Shown here: positions 19,453-30,045 of the stretch, piece after piece | Position numbering within the stretch: the first letter of the stretch is position 1 | How the letters are laid out: every line of letters begins with the position of its first letter | Source: Streptococcus cristatus | GTDB lineage: Bacteria; Bacillota; Bacilli; Lactobacillales; Streptococcaceae | DNA: 58,113 nt | NCBI RefSeq assembly: GCF_008369405.1 | Contig: NZ_VSJJ01000012.1 | Span: 1 to 58,113, forward strand | Direction: 5' to 3' | Made by a program: the position numbers and the translations under genes | The notes under the pieces: model-generated | What the model saw: only the letters and a program-made list of their open reading frames with translations | The model's database searches: none | What the model was told of the DNA's origin: nothing

Positions 19453-19481
19453 ATTTCAGCTTGCAAGCTAAATGCAATCAT

Positions 19482-20819
19482 TTATTTATTTTTTCTAACT
19501 CTTGCTTTAGCTTTTCTCGATTTCCGATTCTCAATATAGAAAATCAGGATAATAATGACAATTGGCAAGGCAATTAACCAGCGGTTGCTTAGCAAGTCAC
19601 TATACCAAGTTTTATTATTTTCTTTCTTAGTGACTTCTTCTTTGGCAGACTGGGTAACAGAAGTATCTACTTCCTCCACTTTCATCTCATCAGAGATCTT
19701 TGGAGAGAGCGTGTATAGATCATTTCCGGCCTTCAAGACACCATTCTCAACTACAGGCTTTGCCTTCGCATCTCTTTTGATTGTCGCATAAAAATCTTCG
19801 GGCAGATTGTAAGTTTTTCCACCAATCTCCTGCTTCCCTTTAGAGAACAGTTTCTTATACTCGTAGTCAGCATAAGATTTTTCGATCAAGGCATTTCCAA
19901 ATGGATGACGGTAATATTCACCGTCTTGGTCAGACCAGTCGCCAACGCCCATGATAACGCCAATCACGCGCTGATTTCCACGCTTGACAGTTGCAATGTA
20001 GTTGAAGGCACCGTTCGGACTTGAACCCGTCTTCAGACCATCTACTCCCTCCAGAGCGTAGCGAGCACCCGGCAGTGAGTAGTTATAAGTCTCAAATGTT
20101 TCTTCATAAGGCGTACCAGCCTTGACGGTCACTTTGGCCTGATTGGTATAGTTTAAAATATCTGGATAGTTCTTTACAAAATTATAAACTAAAATTCCTA
20201 AATCACGTGCCGTTGTTTGGTTGCTAGCGAAGTTATTATATCTCTGAGGAGTATAGTAACCTTTGAAGGAAACTGCCGCAGCACCACTGGCATTAAACCA
20301 TTTGGTGTTGGTCATGCCTAGTTCCTGTGCTTTCGCGTTCATCTTATCCAAGAAAGCATCGGGATCATTATCCGATAGGTAATTTGCCAGCATCACTGTT
20401 GTTGCGTTAGAAGAAGGCACAACTGTCATGGTAATCAGCTCAGAAACAGTATAATTGACCCCAGCCACGATTTTATTATTGGAAATTTCATAAATTCCCG
20501 CAACGGCCTGATCTTGCGGTGTCGCCTTAATCACCGTATCTAAACTGAGTTTTCCCTCTTTAATGGCTTCAAAAACCAAGTACAAGGTCATGATCTTACT
20601 CATGCTGGCTGGATCGCGAACCTCATCAATGTTATCCTGCCACAGTATATCACCCGTATTTCCGTCAATCATCAAAGATGACTTAGGGCGATTGATTGCT
20701 TGTACATTTTCATTGGGATACATTTTTCGTGCCATATCTACCAATTCATCTGCCGCAGCAGAAAGCGGTGATAGAAAGGCGGACAAAATCAATCCAAACA
20801 CCAAAAACTTCTTCTTCAC
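19482..20819 (-). CDS. dacA: D-alanyl-D-alanine carboxypeptidase (PBP3)
   Basis: A 445-residue low-molecular-weight penicillin-binding protein. It has a signal peptide (ending near SAAADE), then the active-site motifs SMSK (S-x-x-K, near residue 72), SSN (S-x-N, in VVPSSNATT) and KTG (in DGLKTGSSP). A C-terminal beta domain follows, then a membrane segment (ALPIVIIILIFYI) and a basic tail. It trims the terminal D-Ala from peptidoglycan stem peptides. The features match streptococcal PBP3. Confidence 0.94.
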   Translation of the reverse strand: MKKKFLVFGLILSAFLSPLSAAADELVDMARKMYPNENVQAINRPKSSLMIDGNTGDILWQDNIDEVRDPASMSKIMTLYLVFEAIKEGKLSLDTVIKATPQDQAVAGIYEISNNKIVAGVNYTVSELITMTVVPSSNATTVMLANYLSDNDPDAFLDKMNAKAQELGMTNTKWFNASGAAAVSFKGYYTPQRYNNFASNQTTARDLGILVYNFVKNYPDILNYTNQAKVTVKAGTPYEETFETYNYSLPGARYALEGVDGLKTGSSPNGAFNYIATVKRGNQRVIGVIMGVGDWSDQDGEYYRHPFGNALIEKSYADYEYKKLFSKGKQEIGGKTYNLPEDFYATIKRDAKAKPVVENGVLKAGNDLYTLSPKISDEMKVEEVDTSVTQSAKEEVTKKENNKTWYSDLLSNRWLIALPIVIIILIFYIENRKSRKAKARVRKNK

Positions 20820-20924
20820 ATTTATCCTCCAAAAAAATCATTCCTAACTAGTATATCATATTTTTAATCATGTTTTTGATAAATATAAAAAATCCTACCT
20901 AAAAATTAGATAGGAAATAAATTG

Positions 20925-21632
20925 TTAGGCTTCTAATAAACTTAGAGCTTCTTTGTCTGCAATAATTACGACATCTTCATGGCCCTGAAGGGCGCTAGCT
21001 GGCACAGTTTCTGTCACCTCTCCTCGGACTGTTCCTGCGATGGCTTGAGCTTTAGAAGCGCCATAGGCAAAGAGGATGATTGATTTCGCATCTAAGATAT
21101 TCCGAATTCCCATTGAGATGGCTTGAGTCGGTACGTCCTCTATCTTCTCAAAGAAGCGAGCGTTCGCTTGGATAGTTGATTGCTCCAAATCGACGATATG
21201 GACAGTGCTATCAAAACTAGTTCCTGGCTCATTAAAGCCAATATGACCATTGGTCCCAATTCCCAAAATTTGCAAATCCACTGGATGATCAGCCAAGACT
21301 TGATTGTAGCGTTTCACTTCTACTTCCACATCTTCTGCTACACCGTTTGGCAAAAAGCTTTCTTTGAAAGGCTTTTTATTAAATAGCTGCTCATTCATAA
21401 AGTAACGGTAAGACTGGGGATTATCTTCTGAAAGTCCCACATACTCATCCAAGTTTACACTGGTAAGCTCTGACAAATCTAGGTCACTGGCAATGATTTG
21501 CTTGTAAAACTCAATCGGACTACTTCCTGTTGCCAACCCCAATGTTTTGGCCCCCTGTGCCAACTTTTCTTTCAAGATTTCTAAAGCTACTTTTGCGCCT
21601 TCTACTTGATTCTCAACACGAATAACTTTCAT
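20925..21632 (-). CDS. nagB: Glucosamine-6-phosphate deaminase
   Basis: A 235-residue enzyme that converts glucosamine-6-phosphate to fructose-6-phosphate plus ammonia, allowing growth on amino sugars. Motifs are [23 protein letters not shown] and [14 protein letters not shown]. It is a single gene with a consensus promoter and an embedded NagR-type operator. The ATG follows AGGAGAATAGA. Confidence 0.97.
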   Translation of the reverse strand: MKVIRVENQVEGAKVALEILKEKLAQGAKTLGLATGSSPIEFYKQIIASDLDLSELTSVNLDEYVGLSEDNPQSYRYFMNEQLFNKKPFKESFLPNGVAEDVEVEVKRYNQVLADHPVDLQILGIGTNGHIGFNEPGTSFDSTVHIVDLEQSTIQANARFFEKIEDVPTQAISMGIRNILDAKSIILFAYGASKAQAIAGTVRGEVTETVPASALQGHEDVVIIADKEALSLLEA

Positions 21633-21668
21633 TCTATTCTCCTATTTTCTTGATTGATTCCTTATTTT

Positions 21669-21697
21669 ATTATATGGTATAGACCAATTTTTGTCAA
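21669..21697 (-). promoter_or_regulatory. nagB promoter with NagR-type operator
   Basis: On the minus strand TTGACA (21692-21697) and TATAAT (21669-21674) are both consensus and 17 nt apart. The spacer contains ATTGGTCTATACCA (core 21675-21686), which matches the palindromic site of the GntR-type regulator NagR. Binding would block the promoter until an amino-sugar phosphate is present. Confidence 0.85.
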
Positions 21698-21752
21698 GTA
21701 GATTCTGCCTAATTTTTCAAATTTTACTGAAGGACTTAGCGTCAAATCGTGG

Positions 21753-21765
21753 TATAATAAAAGTA
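21753..21765 (+). promoter_or_regulatory. Extended -10 promoter of the small ORF-queA-argR unit
   Basis: TGGTATAAT, with TATAAT at 21753-21758, is an extended -10. No good -35 box is seen. The predicted transcription start falls at about the ATG of the 57-codon ORF (21765), which would make that message leaderless. Confidence 0.6.
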
Positions 21766-21938
21766 TGCTATTACCAATGATTATAATCTTTTTACTAGGA
21801 ATTGCCCTTTTTACCGCTGGGCTTTTCTTAAAAAAACATCTAGGTTGGCAACTAATTTTTTTATGCTTGGGAATTTTCTTTATCAGTATTCCCTTTTTGC
21901 TTGCCGCCTACTATATTTGGATCATGAGAACTATTTAA
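21765..21938 (+). CDS. Small two-helix membrane protein
   Basis: A 57-codon frame encoding two strongly hydrophobic segments separated by LKKHLGWQ. It ends 9 nt before queA, whose ribosome site (TAAGGAGATAGA) overlaps its stop. No ribosome site precedes the ATG, because a -10 box lies only 6 nt upstream; translation would have to be leaderless or begin at an internal ATG (21777). Function unknown. Hydrophobic coding character and tight spacing to queA support it moderately. Confidence 0.55.
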   Translation: MLLPMIIIFLLGIALFTAGLFLKKHLGWQLIFLCLGIFFISIPFLLAAYYIWIMRTI

Positions 21939-21947
21939 GGAGATAGA

Positions 21948-22976
21948 ATGAATACTGCTGATTTTGATTTTCACTTGCCGGAAGAACTGATTGCTCAAAC
22001 TCCTCTGGAGAAGCGAGACTCTTCTCGCCTGCTCATTGTAGACCGGGAAACTGGCCAGTTTAGTGACCAACATTTTGACAATATTATTGACCAACTTGAG
22101 CCAGGCGATGCCTTGGTTATGAATAACACCCGTGTCCTGCCAGCCCGCCTTTATGGGACCAAGCCTGAAACCGGCGGTCATGTAGAGCTCCTGCTCTTGA
22201 AAAATACCCAAGGAGACTTCTGGGAAGTTCTAGCCAAGCCCGCCAAACGACTCAGAGTCGGAACGCGTGTTTCTTTCGGTGATGGCCGTTTGACTGCTAC
22301 TGTTACAGAAGAGCTGGAGCACGGTGGACGGATCGTTCGCTTTGATTATCAGGGCATTTTCCTAGAAGTTCTAGAAAGTTTGGGTGAAATGCCCCTGCCA
22401 CCTTATATCCATGAGAAGCTAGAGGACCGTGAACGCTATCAGACAGTCTATGCTAAAGAAAACGGCTCTGCTGCCGCTCCTACCGCTGGCCTCCATTTCA
22501 CAGAGGAATTGCTGGATAAAATTGCGGCAAAAGGCGTTAAACTCGTCTACCTGACGCTGCATGTCGGACTCGGAACTTTCCGTCCTGTATCAGTTGACAA
22601 TCTGGAAGAACATGAGATGCATTCCGAATTTTATAGCTTGTCTGAAGAAGCAGCTGAGACCCTGCGTCAAGTCAAGGCTAGCGGCCACCGCATCATTGCT
22701 GTCGGCACCACGTCCATTCGTACTTTAGAAACAATCGGCAGCAAATTCGATGGTCAAATCCAAGCCGACTCTGGCTGGACCAATATCTTTATCAAGCCAG
22801 GCTATCAGTGGAAGATTGTCGATGCCTTTTCGACCAACTTCCACTTGCCAAAATCAACCCTTGTCATGCTAGTATCAGCTTTTGCTGGACGCCAACTGAC
22901 ACTGCAAGCCTATGAGCACGCTATTGCTGAGCGCTATCGCTTCTTTAGCTTTGGCGACGCTATGTTTATCAAATAA
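21948..22976 (+). CDS. queA: tRNA preQ1(34) S-adenosylmethionine ribosyltransferase-isomerase
   Basis: A 342-residue QueA enzyme, which transfers and rearranges the ribose of SAM onto preQ1 at the tRNA wobble position to make epoxyqueuosine. It opens [17 protein letters not shown] and has the conserved [15 protein letters not shown] and [10 protein letters not shown], all typical. Full length. It is followed 14 nt later by argR on the same strand. Confidence 0.97.
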   Translation: MNTADFDFHLPEELIAQTPLEKRDSSRLLIVDRETGQFSDQHFDNIIDQLEPGDALVMNNTRVLPARLYGTKPETGGHVELLLLKNTQGDFWEVLAKPAKRLRVGTRVSFGDGRLTATVTEELEHGGRIVRFDYQGIFLEVLESLGEMPLPPYIHEKLEDRERYQTVYAKENGSAAAPTAGLHFTEELLDKIAAKGVKLVYLTLHVGLGTFRPVSVDNLEEHEMHSEFYSLSEEAAETLRQVKASGHRIIAVGTTSIRTLETIGSKFDGQIQADSGWTNIFIKPGYQWKIVDAFSTNFHLPKSTLVMLVSAFAGRQLTLQAYEHAIAERYRFFSFGDAMFIK

Positions 22977-22990
22977 ATACAGGTGAATCT

Positions 22991-23461
22991 ATGAATAAAA
23001 TCGAAAGTAGGCATCGCCTCATCCGCTCCCTCATTATGGAAAAAAGGGTCCATACCCAGCAAGAACTCCAAGAACTACTGGAAGCAAATGGTGTCATTGT
23101 CACCCAGTCTACTCTCTCTCGTGACATGAAAACTCTCAATCTAGTCAAAGTGACCGAAAATGACAAATCCTACTATGTCATTAACAGCATCGCCCCTTCT
23201 CGTTGGGAGAAAAGACTGCGCTTCTATATGGAAGATGCCCTCGTCATGCTCCGCCCCGTTCAGCATCAAGTCGTCATGAAAACCTTACCCGGACTAGCCC
23301 AATCTTTTGGTGCCATTTTAGACGCTCTAGAGTTGCCCCAGATTGTTGCTACCGTCTGTGGAGACGATGTCTGCCTGATCATCTGCGAGGATAATCAAGC
23401 TGCTATCGAATGCTTTGATAAACTCAAAGAATTTGCACCCCCATTTTTCTTTAGTAAATAA
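22991..23461 (+). CDS. argR: ArgR-family arginine repressor
   Basis: A 156-residue ArgR/AhrC-type regulator. The N-terminal winged helix carries the SR motif in [16 protein letters not shown]. The C-terminal oligomerisation and arginine-binding domain has [11 protein letters not shown]. Such proteins sense arginine and control arc and arginine-transport genes. The gene converges on the arc operon, whose last gene lies 90 nt beyond its stop, so it is a natural candidate regulator of that operon. Confidence 0.94.
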   Translation: MNKIESRHRLIRSLIMEKRVHTQQELQELLEANGVIVTQSTLSRDMKTLNLVKVTENDKSYYVINSIAPSRWEKRLRFYMEDALVMLRPVQHQVVMKTLPGLAQSFGAILDALELPQIVATVCGDDVCLIICEDNQAAIECFDKLKEFAPPFFFSK

Positions 23462-23462
23462 C

Positions 23463-23489
23463 AAAAGAGTTGGAAAATCCAACTCTTTT
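23463..23489. terminator. Terminator of argR
   Basis: AAAAGAGTTGGA (23463-23474) pairs with TCCAACTCTTTT (23478-23489) with a 3-nt loop, 2 nt after the argR stop. Confidence 0.9.
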
Positions 23490-23550
23490 CATTTTGATTC
23501 ACAGTTTTTACTTGGAAAAATCCTCAACACTGATATCTATCCTAGCAATT

Positions 23551-24885
23551 TTACTCTCCTGCCAAGCGGCAAATAGTCTCAGCATAGATATCCATCGCAC
23601 GATAGAGATCATCTAAAGACGCTCTTTCATTGGCTTGATGCTCCGTCTGCTCAGCACCTGGGAATAGAGCGCCGAAGGCCACACAGTTTGGCATGGTTCG
23701 AGCAAAGGTAGCCCCACCAGAGGACATAGCTGGACTGGTATCGCCCGTCTTTTCTTGGTAGATAGCCATCAGGGTGCTGACCAGTTCGCTGTCCTTAGGT
23801 ACATAAAGCGGAGCCAGATAGTCAAATTCTTCATAGCTCAGCTGGTAGCGCCCAGCAATCTCTGCTAGTTTTGCCACTAGCTGATCTTTATCCGCCAAAA
23901 CAGGAATCCGAATATCAATACGTATTTCAGACTTTTCTGAGTTCAGCGTCAGACCTGCAATATTAAAGGAGAGTCTGCCAGAGGGTTCATCCGAAATGTC
24001 GCCAAATAAACGGCCGCCAGTCGCATCTTCTCCCACCGCTTCTGCAATAAAGGCCAAGGCAGGATGAGCTTGTAAAGGCTGCAAAACTGTCGCCAGTCGA
24101 ACAATAGCATTGATACCTTCAGCTGCATCCTTGGCATGCTTAGGGAGGCCGAGAACAGTAACTTGATGATCACTTTGCTCGTAGTCAAAAGAAGCTGCCT
24201 GCAAACCTGCTACGACCTGGTCCAAAAGCTCTCCTTGGTAGCTAGCCTTGCCAGGTACAACATTAAAGGCTGCCCCTGCTTCTAGCTCTAGCTGATCTGA
24301 GCCAGGACCGTGTAGCTTGACCTGTAGGAGGCCTTTTTCAGCATAGGTCAGAGGGAAGGAAGAATCTGGTGCAAAGCCAAGCGTCGCTGTTTCTTCTAGT
24401 TCATTGTACCGCCCCATGCAGCGCCAGAGGGTCTCCTCGTCTGTACCAAAGATAAAACGTACCCGCTTTTTAAATGTAACTCCTCTATCTAGCAGAGACT
24501 TGACTGAGTAGAGAGCAGCCATTGACGGTCCCTTATCATCTTGAACACCACGTCCGAAAATCCAGCCGTCTTTGATAGTTGCCTCAAATGGCGGGGTCCG
24601 CCAATCCGCCTCATCACCTGATGGAACAACATCCAAATGACAGAGAACGGCCAGGAGCTCTGCTCCCTGACCGATTTCTGCATATCCGTAATAACCTTTA
24701 GGGTCAAGATAGGTAGTGAAACCTAAACCTCGACAAATCTCTAAAGTTTTTTCTAGGACATCTTGGATTGCTTGTCCAAAAGGTGTTCCATTTTCTCCCT
24801 CGTTAAGTACAGAAGGATAGGAAATCAAAGTCTTTAATGATGTAAGAAATTCATCCTTCACTTGATTTGTTATATCTATTTTCAT
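23551..24885 (-). CDS. arcT: ArcT: M20-family dipeptidase of the arc operon
   Basis: A 444-residue M20 metallopeptidase of the Sapep/PepV type. Zinc ligands are visible in LLAVLCHLDVVPSGDE (His, Asp), GRGVQDDKGP and FIFGTDEETLWR. In related streptococci the gene at this place in the arc cluster is called arcT; its part in arginine use is not settled and it may supply arginine from peptides. It follows arcD by 21 nt. Confidence 0.88.
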   Translation of the reverse strand: MKIDITNQVKDEFLTSLKTLISYPSVLNEGENGTPFGQAIQDVLEKTLEICRGLGFTTYLDPKGYYGYAEIGQGAELLAVLCHLDVVPSGDEADWRTPPFEATIKDGWIFGRGVQDDKGPSMAALYSVKSLLDRGVTFKKRVRFIFGTDEETLWRCMGRYNELEETATLGFAPDSSFPLTYAEKGLLQVKLHGPGSDQLELEAGAAFNVVPGKASYQGELLDQVVAGLQAASFDYEQSDHQVTVLGLPKHAKDAAEGINAIVRLATVLQPLQAHPALAFIAEAVGEDATGGRLFGDISDEPSGRLSFNIAGLTLNSEKSEIRIDIRIPVLADKDQLVAKLAEIAGRYQLSYEEFDYLAPLYVPKDSELVSTLMAIYQEKTGDTSPAMSSGGATFARTMPNCVAFGALFPGAEQTEHQANERASLDDLYRAMDIYAETICRLAGE

Positions 24886-24906
24886 GGAATCACCTCACTC
24901 ACTATT

Positions 24907-26421
24907 TTATAGGAATGGAAGGAAAGTTCCAAGGAGAAGAAGGGCGATAGTCACTACAATGATAGCGACAACGAGTTTGCCCATGAATTTCCACCAAGTA
25001 CCGATATTGATACGTCCAAGTGCAAGAGCTCCCATCACAATACCAGATGTTGGTGCGATCAAGTTCAGGACACCTGAAGCAGATTGGTAAGCAGTGATAA
25101 TCAAGCTAGGACGTACATTTACAAATTCTCCGAGAGGAGCCATGATACCCATAGTCGCGCTGGCAAGACCAGATGAAGATGGGATCAAGAATGACATAGG
25201 CAGATAGAAGATATAAGTCAAAACGATAAAGACTTGTGAAGACAGACCACTTAGGCCTTCTTTACCCCAGTTGAGGATAGTGTCGGTAATCATACCATCG
25301 TTCATGATAACTTGGATACCGCGGGCAATCGCTACGATCAAGGCAACACTGAGCAAGTCAGCAGCACCATTCATGAAGGCAGAGATAATCTTGTCCTCTT
25401 TAAGACCATAAACAACACCGATAAGGATACCCATAAAGGCGAAGAGCATTGCGCCTTCTGGGAAGTACCAAGTACCCAAAGCAGCTGTAGATGAACCAAC
25501 AATCTTACCGATAACTGGAAGACCAGTCAACCAAGTATTAAAGTCTCCAAAGAAAGTAATGCCCAAGTCACCCCATGGAATGAAACTCAATACCATCAAG
25601 ACGAAAGTAAGAACAAAGAGTACGAAGACATGTTTTTGTTTCTTAGTAAGAGTTGAGTTGACATTTTCTTCGTCTTCACCAACATTGAAGAATTTCATAT
25701 CTTCATCACGTGTTGCATAAGTGAGAGACTTAGTTGGATCTTTTTGGATCTTATCAGCATACTTGTAAACGAACCAAGTACTAAGACCAGTCAAGACAAA
25801 CCAGAAGATTAAACGAAGGATAATTCCTTCCCCAAGACCTACACCAGCAGTTGATGAAGCGATACCTGTCGCAAATGGGTTCAAGGTAGATGCCAAACAT
25901 CCAATCTGTGAACCGAGCAAGATAATGGCAACCCCAGTCAAGCTATCAAATCCAACAGCCATCATAACTGGCACAAGAAGAGGATAGAAGGCCATGGTTT
26001 CTTCACCCATACCATAAGTTGTACCACCAAGGGCAAACAAAGGCATGAGAACCAAAATCAACATCTTTTCGCGGCCCTTGTATTTCTTCACAATAGAAGC
26101 AATACCAGTATCTAGCATACCAGTTTCATTGACAACGCCAAGGAAACCACCAACCATGAGGATGAAGAAGGCTACATCAATCGCTGCACTGGTTTCTTTA
26201 ATCAGCGAGCCTTCCTCTGGATGAGTACCTAGCATAGCCCGAATCGGTGCCATGAGGACATCCCAAATTCCTTGCGGATTTTGCGGTTGAGCCTTGTAAA
26301 CACCATCTACAAAGGCACCTGCAGGGATAATCCAAGTCAGCACTGCCATAACAGCAATGATTAGTAACAAGACGGTGTAAGATGAAGGCATCTTAAACCC
26401 TTTTTTAGCTTTTTCACTCAT
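24907..26421 (-). CDS. arcD: Arginine/ornithine antiporter ArcD (YfcC family)
   Basis: A 504-residue polytopic membrane protein with about 12 hydrophobic segments, of the YfcC/DcuC-like family used as ArcD in streptococci. Recognisable phrases are WIIPAGAFVDGVYK, GGTTYGMGEETMAFYPL and LPMSFLIPSSSGLAS. It exchanges external arginine for internal ornithine. A 212-nt gap with a hairpin separates it from arcC, so it may have extra transcription or processing control. Confidence 0.92.
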   Translation of the reverse strand: MSEKAKKGFKMPSSYTVLLLIIAVMAVLTWIIPAGAFVDGVYKAQPQNPQGIWDVLMAPIRAMLGTHPEEGSLIKETSAAIDVAFFILMVGGFLGVVNETGMLDTGIASIVKKYKGREKMLILVLMPLFALGGTTYGMGEETMAFYPLLVPVMMAVGFDSLTGVAIILLGSQIGCLASTLNPFATGIASSTAGVGLGEGIILRLIFWFVLTGLSTWFVYKYADKIQKDPTKSLTYATRDEDMKFFNVGEDEENVNSTLTKKQKHVFVLFVLTFVLMVLSFIPWGDLGITFFGDFNTWLTGLPVIGKIVGSSTAALGTWYFPEGAMLFAFMGILIGVVYGLKEDKIISAFMNGAADLLSVALIVAIARGIQVIMNDGMITDTILNWGKEGLSGLSSQVFIVLTYIFYLPMSFLIPSSSGLASATMGIMAPLGEFVNVRPSLIITAYQSASGVLNLIAPTSGIVMGALALGRINIGTWWKFMGKLVVAIIVVTIALLLLGTFLPFL

Positions 26422-26466
26422 TTGTTTTTCCTCCTAATGTCTAACAAAGTGCAAAAAACCAACCAC

Positions 26467-26500
26467 TTTCTTAAATAAATATTTAAGAAAAACGCTTTTA
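26467..26500. promoter_or_regulatory. Hairpin and cre-like site upstream of arcD
   Basis: TTTCTTAAAT (26467-26476) and ATTTAAGAAA (26481-26490) form a perfect 10-bp stem with a 4-nt loop. The adjacent AAACGCTTTT (26490-26499), read leftward as AAAAGCGTTT, is the core of a weak CcpA (cre) site. Either could adjust arcD expression separately from arcABC. Confidence 0.5.
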
Positions 26501-26633
26501 ATTTATAATTATTTTACCATATTAAGGTCTAAAAAACTAGTATTTTTTGAAAATATCACACTTATTTTCAAAAATTATTCCTAATTTGATATAAAGATGT
26601 TAGAAATTAAATACATCTTACCAGTAAAATAAC

Positions 26634-27581
26634 TTATCCTTTTTCAATAATTGTTCCGCTTTCAGATTCAATCAAAGCTCCAAGGTTTTCAAGGGAAGTA
26701 ATAACTGCTTTTCCTTCTGGACGGCCATTGACAAAAGCGATAGCTGCTTCTACTTTTGGAAGCATGCTTCCTGGTGCAAATTGGTCTTGTTTGATATATT
26801 CTTCCAGCTGAGCAACATTCACATGTTCCAATTTTGCTTGGTCTGGTTTATTGTAGTTTACAAAGACATAGTCTACACCAGTCAAGACGATGAAGAGGTC
26901 AGCTTCGACTAATTCTGCCAAGCGTTGAGAAGCAAAGTCCTTATCAATAACAGCTTCCACACCAGCCAAATGACCGTTGTCTTCCTTGATGACTGGAATT
27001 CCGCCACCACCAGCAGCAACGACCACTTGACCAGCATTCAAGAGGGTACGAATTGTTTCGATTTCCTTGATATCCACTGGTTTTGGTGAAGCAACAACCT
27101 TGCGCCATCCACGACCAGCATCTTCTTTGAAAGTTGCTCCGCTCTTTTCAGCTTCTACTTTTGCTTCTTCTTCTGAATAGAAAGGACCAATTGGTTTACT
27201 CAAGTTGACAAAAGCTGGGTCATTTTTATCTACAACAACTTGTGTCACAACTGAAGCAACATCTTTTTCTATGCCTTCATCCAAGAGAGCATTTTGCAAG
27301 GCATTTTGCAACCAGAAACCGATGCTACCTTCTGTCATAGCAACAAGTGAATCGAGCGGGAAAGCAGGGTTCTTTTCAGAATCAGCCGCCAAGTGTTGGA
27401 GCAAGAGATTTCCAACTTGAGGACCATTACCGTGAGTGATGATCAAATCATCCCCGTTTTTGATCAGTTTCACAAGGTGCTTAGCTGTTTCCACCAAAGC
27501 TTCCTGTTGAGCTTTTGCTGATGGATCAGAAGAGAGAATCGCATTTCCTCCCAAAGCTACTACAATTTTACGATTTGCCAT
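26634..27581 (-). CDS. arcC: Carbamate kinase
   Basis: A 315-residue carbamate kinase, the third enzyme of the arginine deiminase route, making ATP from carbamoyl phosphate with release of ammonia and CO2. Motifs are [40 protein letters not shown] and [11 protein letters not shown]. Full length. It lies 159 nt after arcB; the gap contains an imperfect hairpin. Confidence 0.97.
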   Translation of the reverse strand: MANRKIVVALGGNAILSSDPSAKAQQEALVETAKHLVKLIKNGDDLIITHGNGPQVGNLLLQHLAADSEKNPAFPLDSLVAMTEGSIGFWLQNALQNALLDEGIEKDVASVVTQVVVDKNDPAFVNLSKPIGPFYSEEEAKVEAEKSGATFKEDAGRGWRKVVASPKPVDIKEIETIRTLLNAGQVVVAAGGGGIPVIKEDNGHLAGVEAVIDKDFASQRLAELVEADLFIVLTGVDYVFVNYNKPDQAKLEHVNVAQLEEYIKQDQFAPGSMLPKVEAAIAFVNGRPEGKAVITSLENLGALIESESGTIIEKG

Positions 27582-27679
27582 AAGTTCTCCTTTATCACAT
27601 TCAATCGAATGCGCTTAGATTTCAGATTAATGATTTTTCAAATACTTTATAAGAAATAACAGATTTCCATCATATAAAA

Positions 27680-27714
27680 GAGGACTGGACTAAAGCTATT
27701 AGTCGCAGCCCTCA
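27680..27714 (-). terminator. Imperfect terminator-like hairpin between arcB and arcC
   Basis: Read leftward, GAGGGCTGCGACTAA can pair with TTTAGTCCAGTCCTC, and TTTTATA follows. The stem has mismatches, so it may only partly end transcription and lower arcCDT relative to arcAB. Confidence 0.5.
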
Positions 27715-27740
27715 TAGCTGTTGGTATTACGGTTTATAAA

Positions 27741-28757
27741 TTATACTTTTGGAATGTAAAGGTTGCCGAGTGTAGCAGCCATAACAGCTTTGATTGTGTG
27801 CATACGGTTTTCTGCTTGGTCAAAGTGGCGAGCGTACTTGCTACGGAAGACTTCGTCTGTTACTTCCATTTCTTCTACGCCAAATTTTTCAGCGACATCT
27901 TTACCGTAAACAGTATTTGTATCGTGGAATGCTGGCAAGCAGTGCAAGAAGATCAAGTCTTCATTATCAGCTTTCTTCACCAATTCCATGTTAACTTGAT
28001 AAGGTTTCAAAAGTGCAACGCGTTCTGCGAATTTGTCTTCTTCACCCATAGATACCCAAACGTCTGTGTAAAGTACGTCTGCACCCTTAACAGCTTCGTC
28101 TGCATCTTCAGTGATGAGGATGTGTGCGCCGCTTTCTTTAGCAAAGCCTTCTGCCAATTCAACAATTTCTTTTTCTGGGAAGAGTTCTTTTGGTGAGAAG
28201 ATGTGAACGTTAACGCCAAGGATAGCTCCTGTTACCAGCAAGCTGTTAGCAACGTTGTTACGTCCATCACCACAGTAAACCAATGTCAAGCCTTCCAAGC
28301 GACCAAAGTTTTCTTGAACTGTCAAGTAGTCAGCAAGCATTTGAGTTGGGTGCCATTCGTCAGTCAAACCATTCCATACTGGAACACCTGAGAATTCTGC
28401 CAATTCTTCTACCATGCGTTGGCTGAAGCCGCGGAATTCAATCCCGTCAAACATACGTCCCAATACTTTAGCTGTATCTTCTGTAGATTCTTTCTTACCA
28501 AGCTGGATATCATTAGCACCAAGGTATTCTGGATGCGCACCAAGGTCGATAGCTGCTGTAGTAAAGGCTGCACGCGTACGAGTAGATGTTTTTTCAAACA
28601 AGAGAGCGATATTCTTACCAGCAAGATAGTGGTGCTGAATATTGCGTTTCTTCAAGTCTTTCAAGTGAGCTGAAAGTCCGATAAGGTATTCTAATTCTGC
28701 ACGAGTAAAGTCTTTTTCTGCAAGGAAGCTACGTCCTTGGAATACTGAATGTGTCAT
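27741..28757 (-). CDS. arcB: Ornithine carbamoyltransferase, catabolic
   Basis: A 338-residue enzyme of the arginine deiminase route, splitting citrulline with phosphate into ornithine and carbamoyl phosphate. The carbamoyl-phosphate motif is [12 protein letters not shown] and the ornithine-side motif is LHCLPAFHD. Its place after arcA supports the catabolic role. Full length. Confidence 0.97.
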   Translation of the reverse strand: MTHSVFQGRSFLAEKDFTRAELEYLIGLSAHLKDLKKRNIQHHYLAGKNIALLFEKTSTRTRAAFTTAAIDLGAHPEYLGANDIQLGKKESTEDTAKVLGRMFDGIEFRGFSQRMVEELAEFSGVPVWNGLTDEWHPTQMLADYLTVQENFGRLEGLTLVYCGDGRNNVANSLLVTGAILGVNVHIFSPKELFPEKEIVELAEGFAKESGAHILITEDADEAVKGADVLYTDVWVSMGEEDKFAERVALLKPYQVNMELVKKADNEDLIFLHCLPAFHDTNTVYGKDVAEKFGVEEMEVTDEVFRSKYARHFDQAENRMHTIKAVMAATLGNLYIPKV

Positions 28758-28815
28758 TCTGTTATTTCCTCTTTCTAGTTATTAAATTTTCTATTGATAA
28801 ATTGTCGAACACGAA

Positions 28816-30045
28816 TTAAACTTCTTCACGTTCAAATGGCATAGACATACAACGAGGTCCACCACGGCCCCGAACCAATTCACTTCCGCGAATCTTAATC
28901 AAGCGAAGCCCGTATTCTTCCAAAATCTTGTTGGTTACGGTATTGCGGTCATAAACCACTACCACACCAGGAGCGATAGTCAAGGTGTTAGAACCATCAT
29001 TCCATTGTTCACGTCCAGCTGCTACGATATTGCCGCCACCGCAACGAATCAAATGAACTTTTTCTACGCCAAGGTTTTGAGCCAGAAGCTCAGCCAAGTC
29101 GCCTTTTTCTTCAACGATCTTCAGTTTTTCGTTTTCATAAGTGACTGAGTAAACGCGAAGGTCGCCTTCGATTTCTGGGTGAATGGTGAACTTGTCATAG
29201 TCAACCATAGTGAAGACAGTATCCAAGTGCATGAATTTACGGTTGTTAGCAAATTCAAATGCCAATACTTTCTTGAAGCCAACATTCTTCTTGAAGATGT
29301 TCACCAAAAGTTTTTCGATAGATGCTGCGTCTGTACGTTGAGAAATACCAACTGCCAGTACATCTTTAGAAAGAACTAACTCATCTCCACCTTCGATACG
29401 AGTATCTTCTTCACGGTTGTAAACCAATTCCACTTTTCCAGCGTATTCTGGGTGATATTTGAAGATGTATTTACCGTAGAGAGTTTCACGATTACGAGTA
29501 TCTGCATACATGTGGTTGAGTGATACAGCATTACCAATAGTAGCAAATGGGTCGCGTGTGAAGTAAAGGTTTGGCATTGGATCAATCGCGAATGGATAAT
29601 CAGATTCTACCAAGTCAGTCAAGCCTTTAGCTTCTTCAGGAATTTCTGGCAATTCAACTTTTTGAACCCCGGCCATTGTTTTTTCAACCAATTCTTGGTT
29701 GTCCTTGATACCATGCAGCAATTCACGAATAGCTTTCTTCGTTTCGCGTCCACGAATATTTGCTTCTTCCAAATATTCTTCGATGAACTGTTCACGAATT
29801 TCTGGAGAAATCAAGGATTCAGCAGCCAATTTTTCGAGATAAAGAACTTCGATTCCTTCATCACGAAGAGCTTGAGCGAATGCATCGTGTTCTTTTTGAG
29901 CATCTTCCAAGAAAGGAATGTCATCAAAAAGAAGACGTTCTAGGTAGTCCGGTAGCAAGTTTTCCAGCTCTTTGCCCGGACGGTGCAACATAACTTTTTT
30001 CAGTTTTCCAATTTCTGAGAAAACATGAATTGGATGTGTAGACAT
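28816..30045 (-). CDS. arcA: Arginine deiminase
   Basis: A 409-residue enzyme that hydrolyses arginine to citrulline and ammonia. It has the family phrases [23 protein letters not shown] (catalytic His) and the C-terminal [13 protein letters not shown] with the nucleophile Cys. The ammonia made by this route counters acid in oral streptococci. It is the first gene of the leftward arc operon; a cre-like site lies about 150 nt upstream. Confidence 0.98.
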   Translation of the reverse strand: MSTHPIHVFSEIGKLKKVMLHRPGKELENLLPDYLERLLFDDIPFLEDAQKEHDAFAQALRDEGIEVLYLEKLAAESLISPEIREQFIEEYLEEANIRGRETKKAIRELLHGIKDNQELVEKTMAGVQKVELPEIPEEAKGLTDLVESDYPFAIDPMPNLYFTRDPFATIGNAVSLNHMYADTRNRETLYGKYIFKYHPEYAGKVELVYNREEDTRIEGGDELVLSKDVLAVGISQRTDAASIEKLLVNIFKKNVGFKKVLAFEFANNRKFMHLDTVFTMVDYDKFTIHPEIEGDLRVYSVTYENEKLKIVEEKGDLAELLAQNLGVEKVHLIRCGGGNIVAAGREQWNDGSNTLTIAPGVVVVYDRNTVTNKILEEYGLRLIKIRGSELVRGRGGPRCMSMPFEREEV

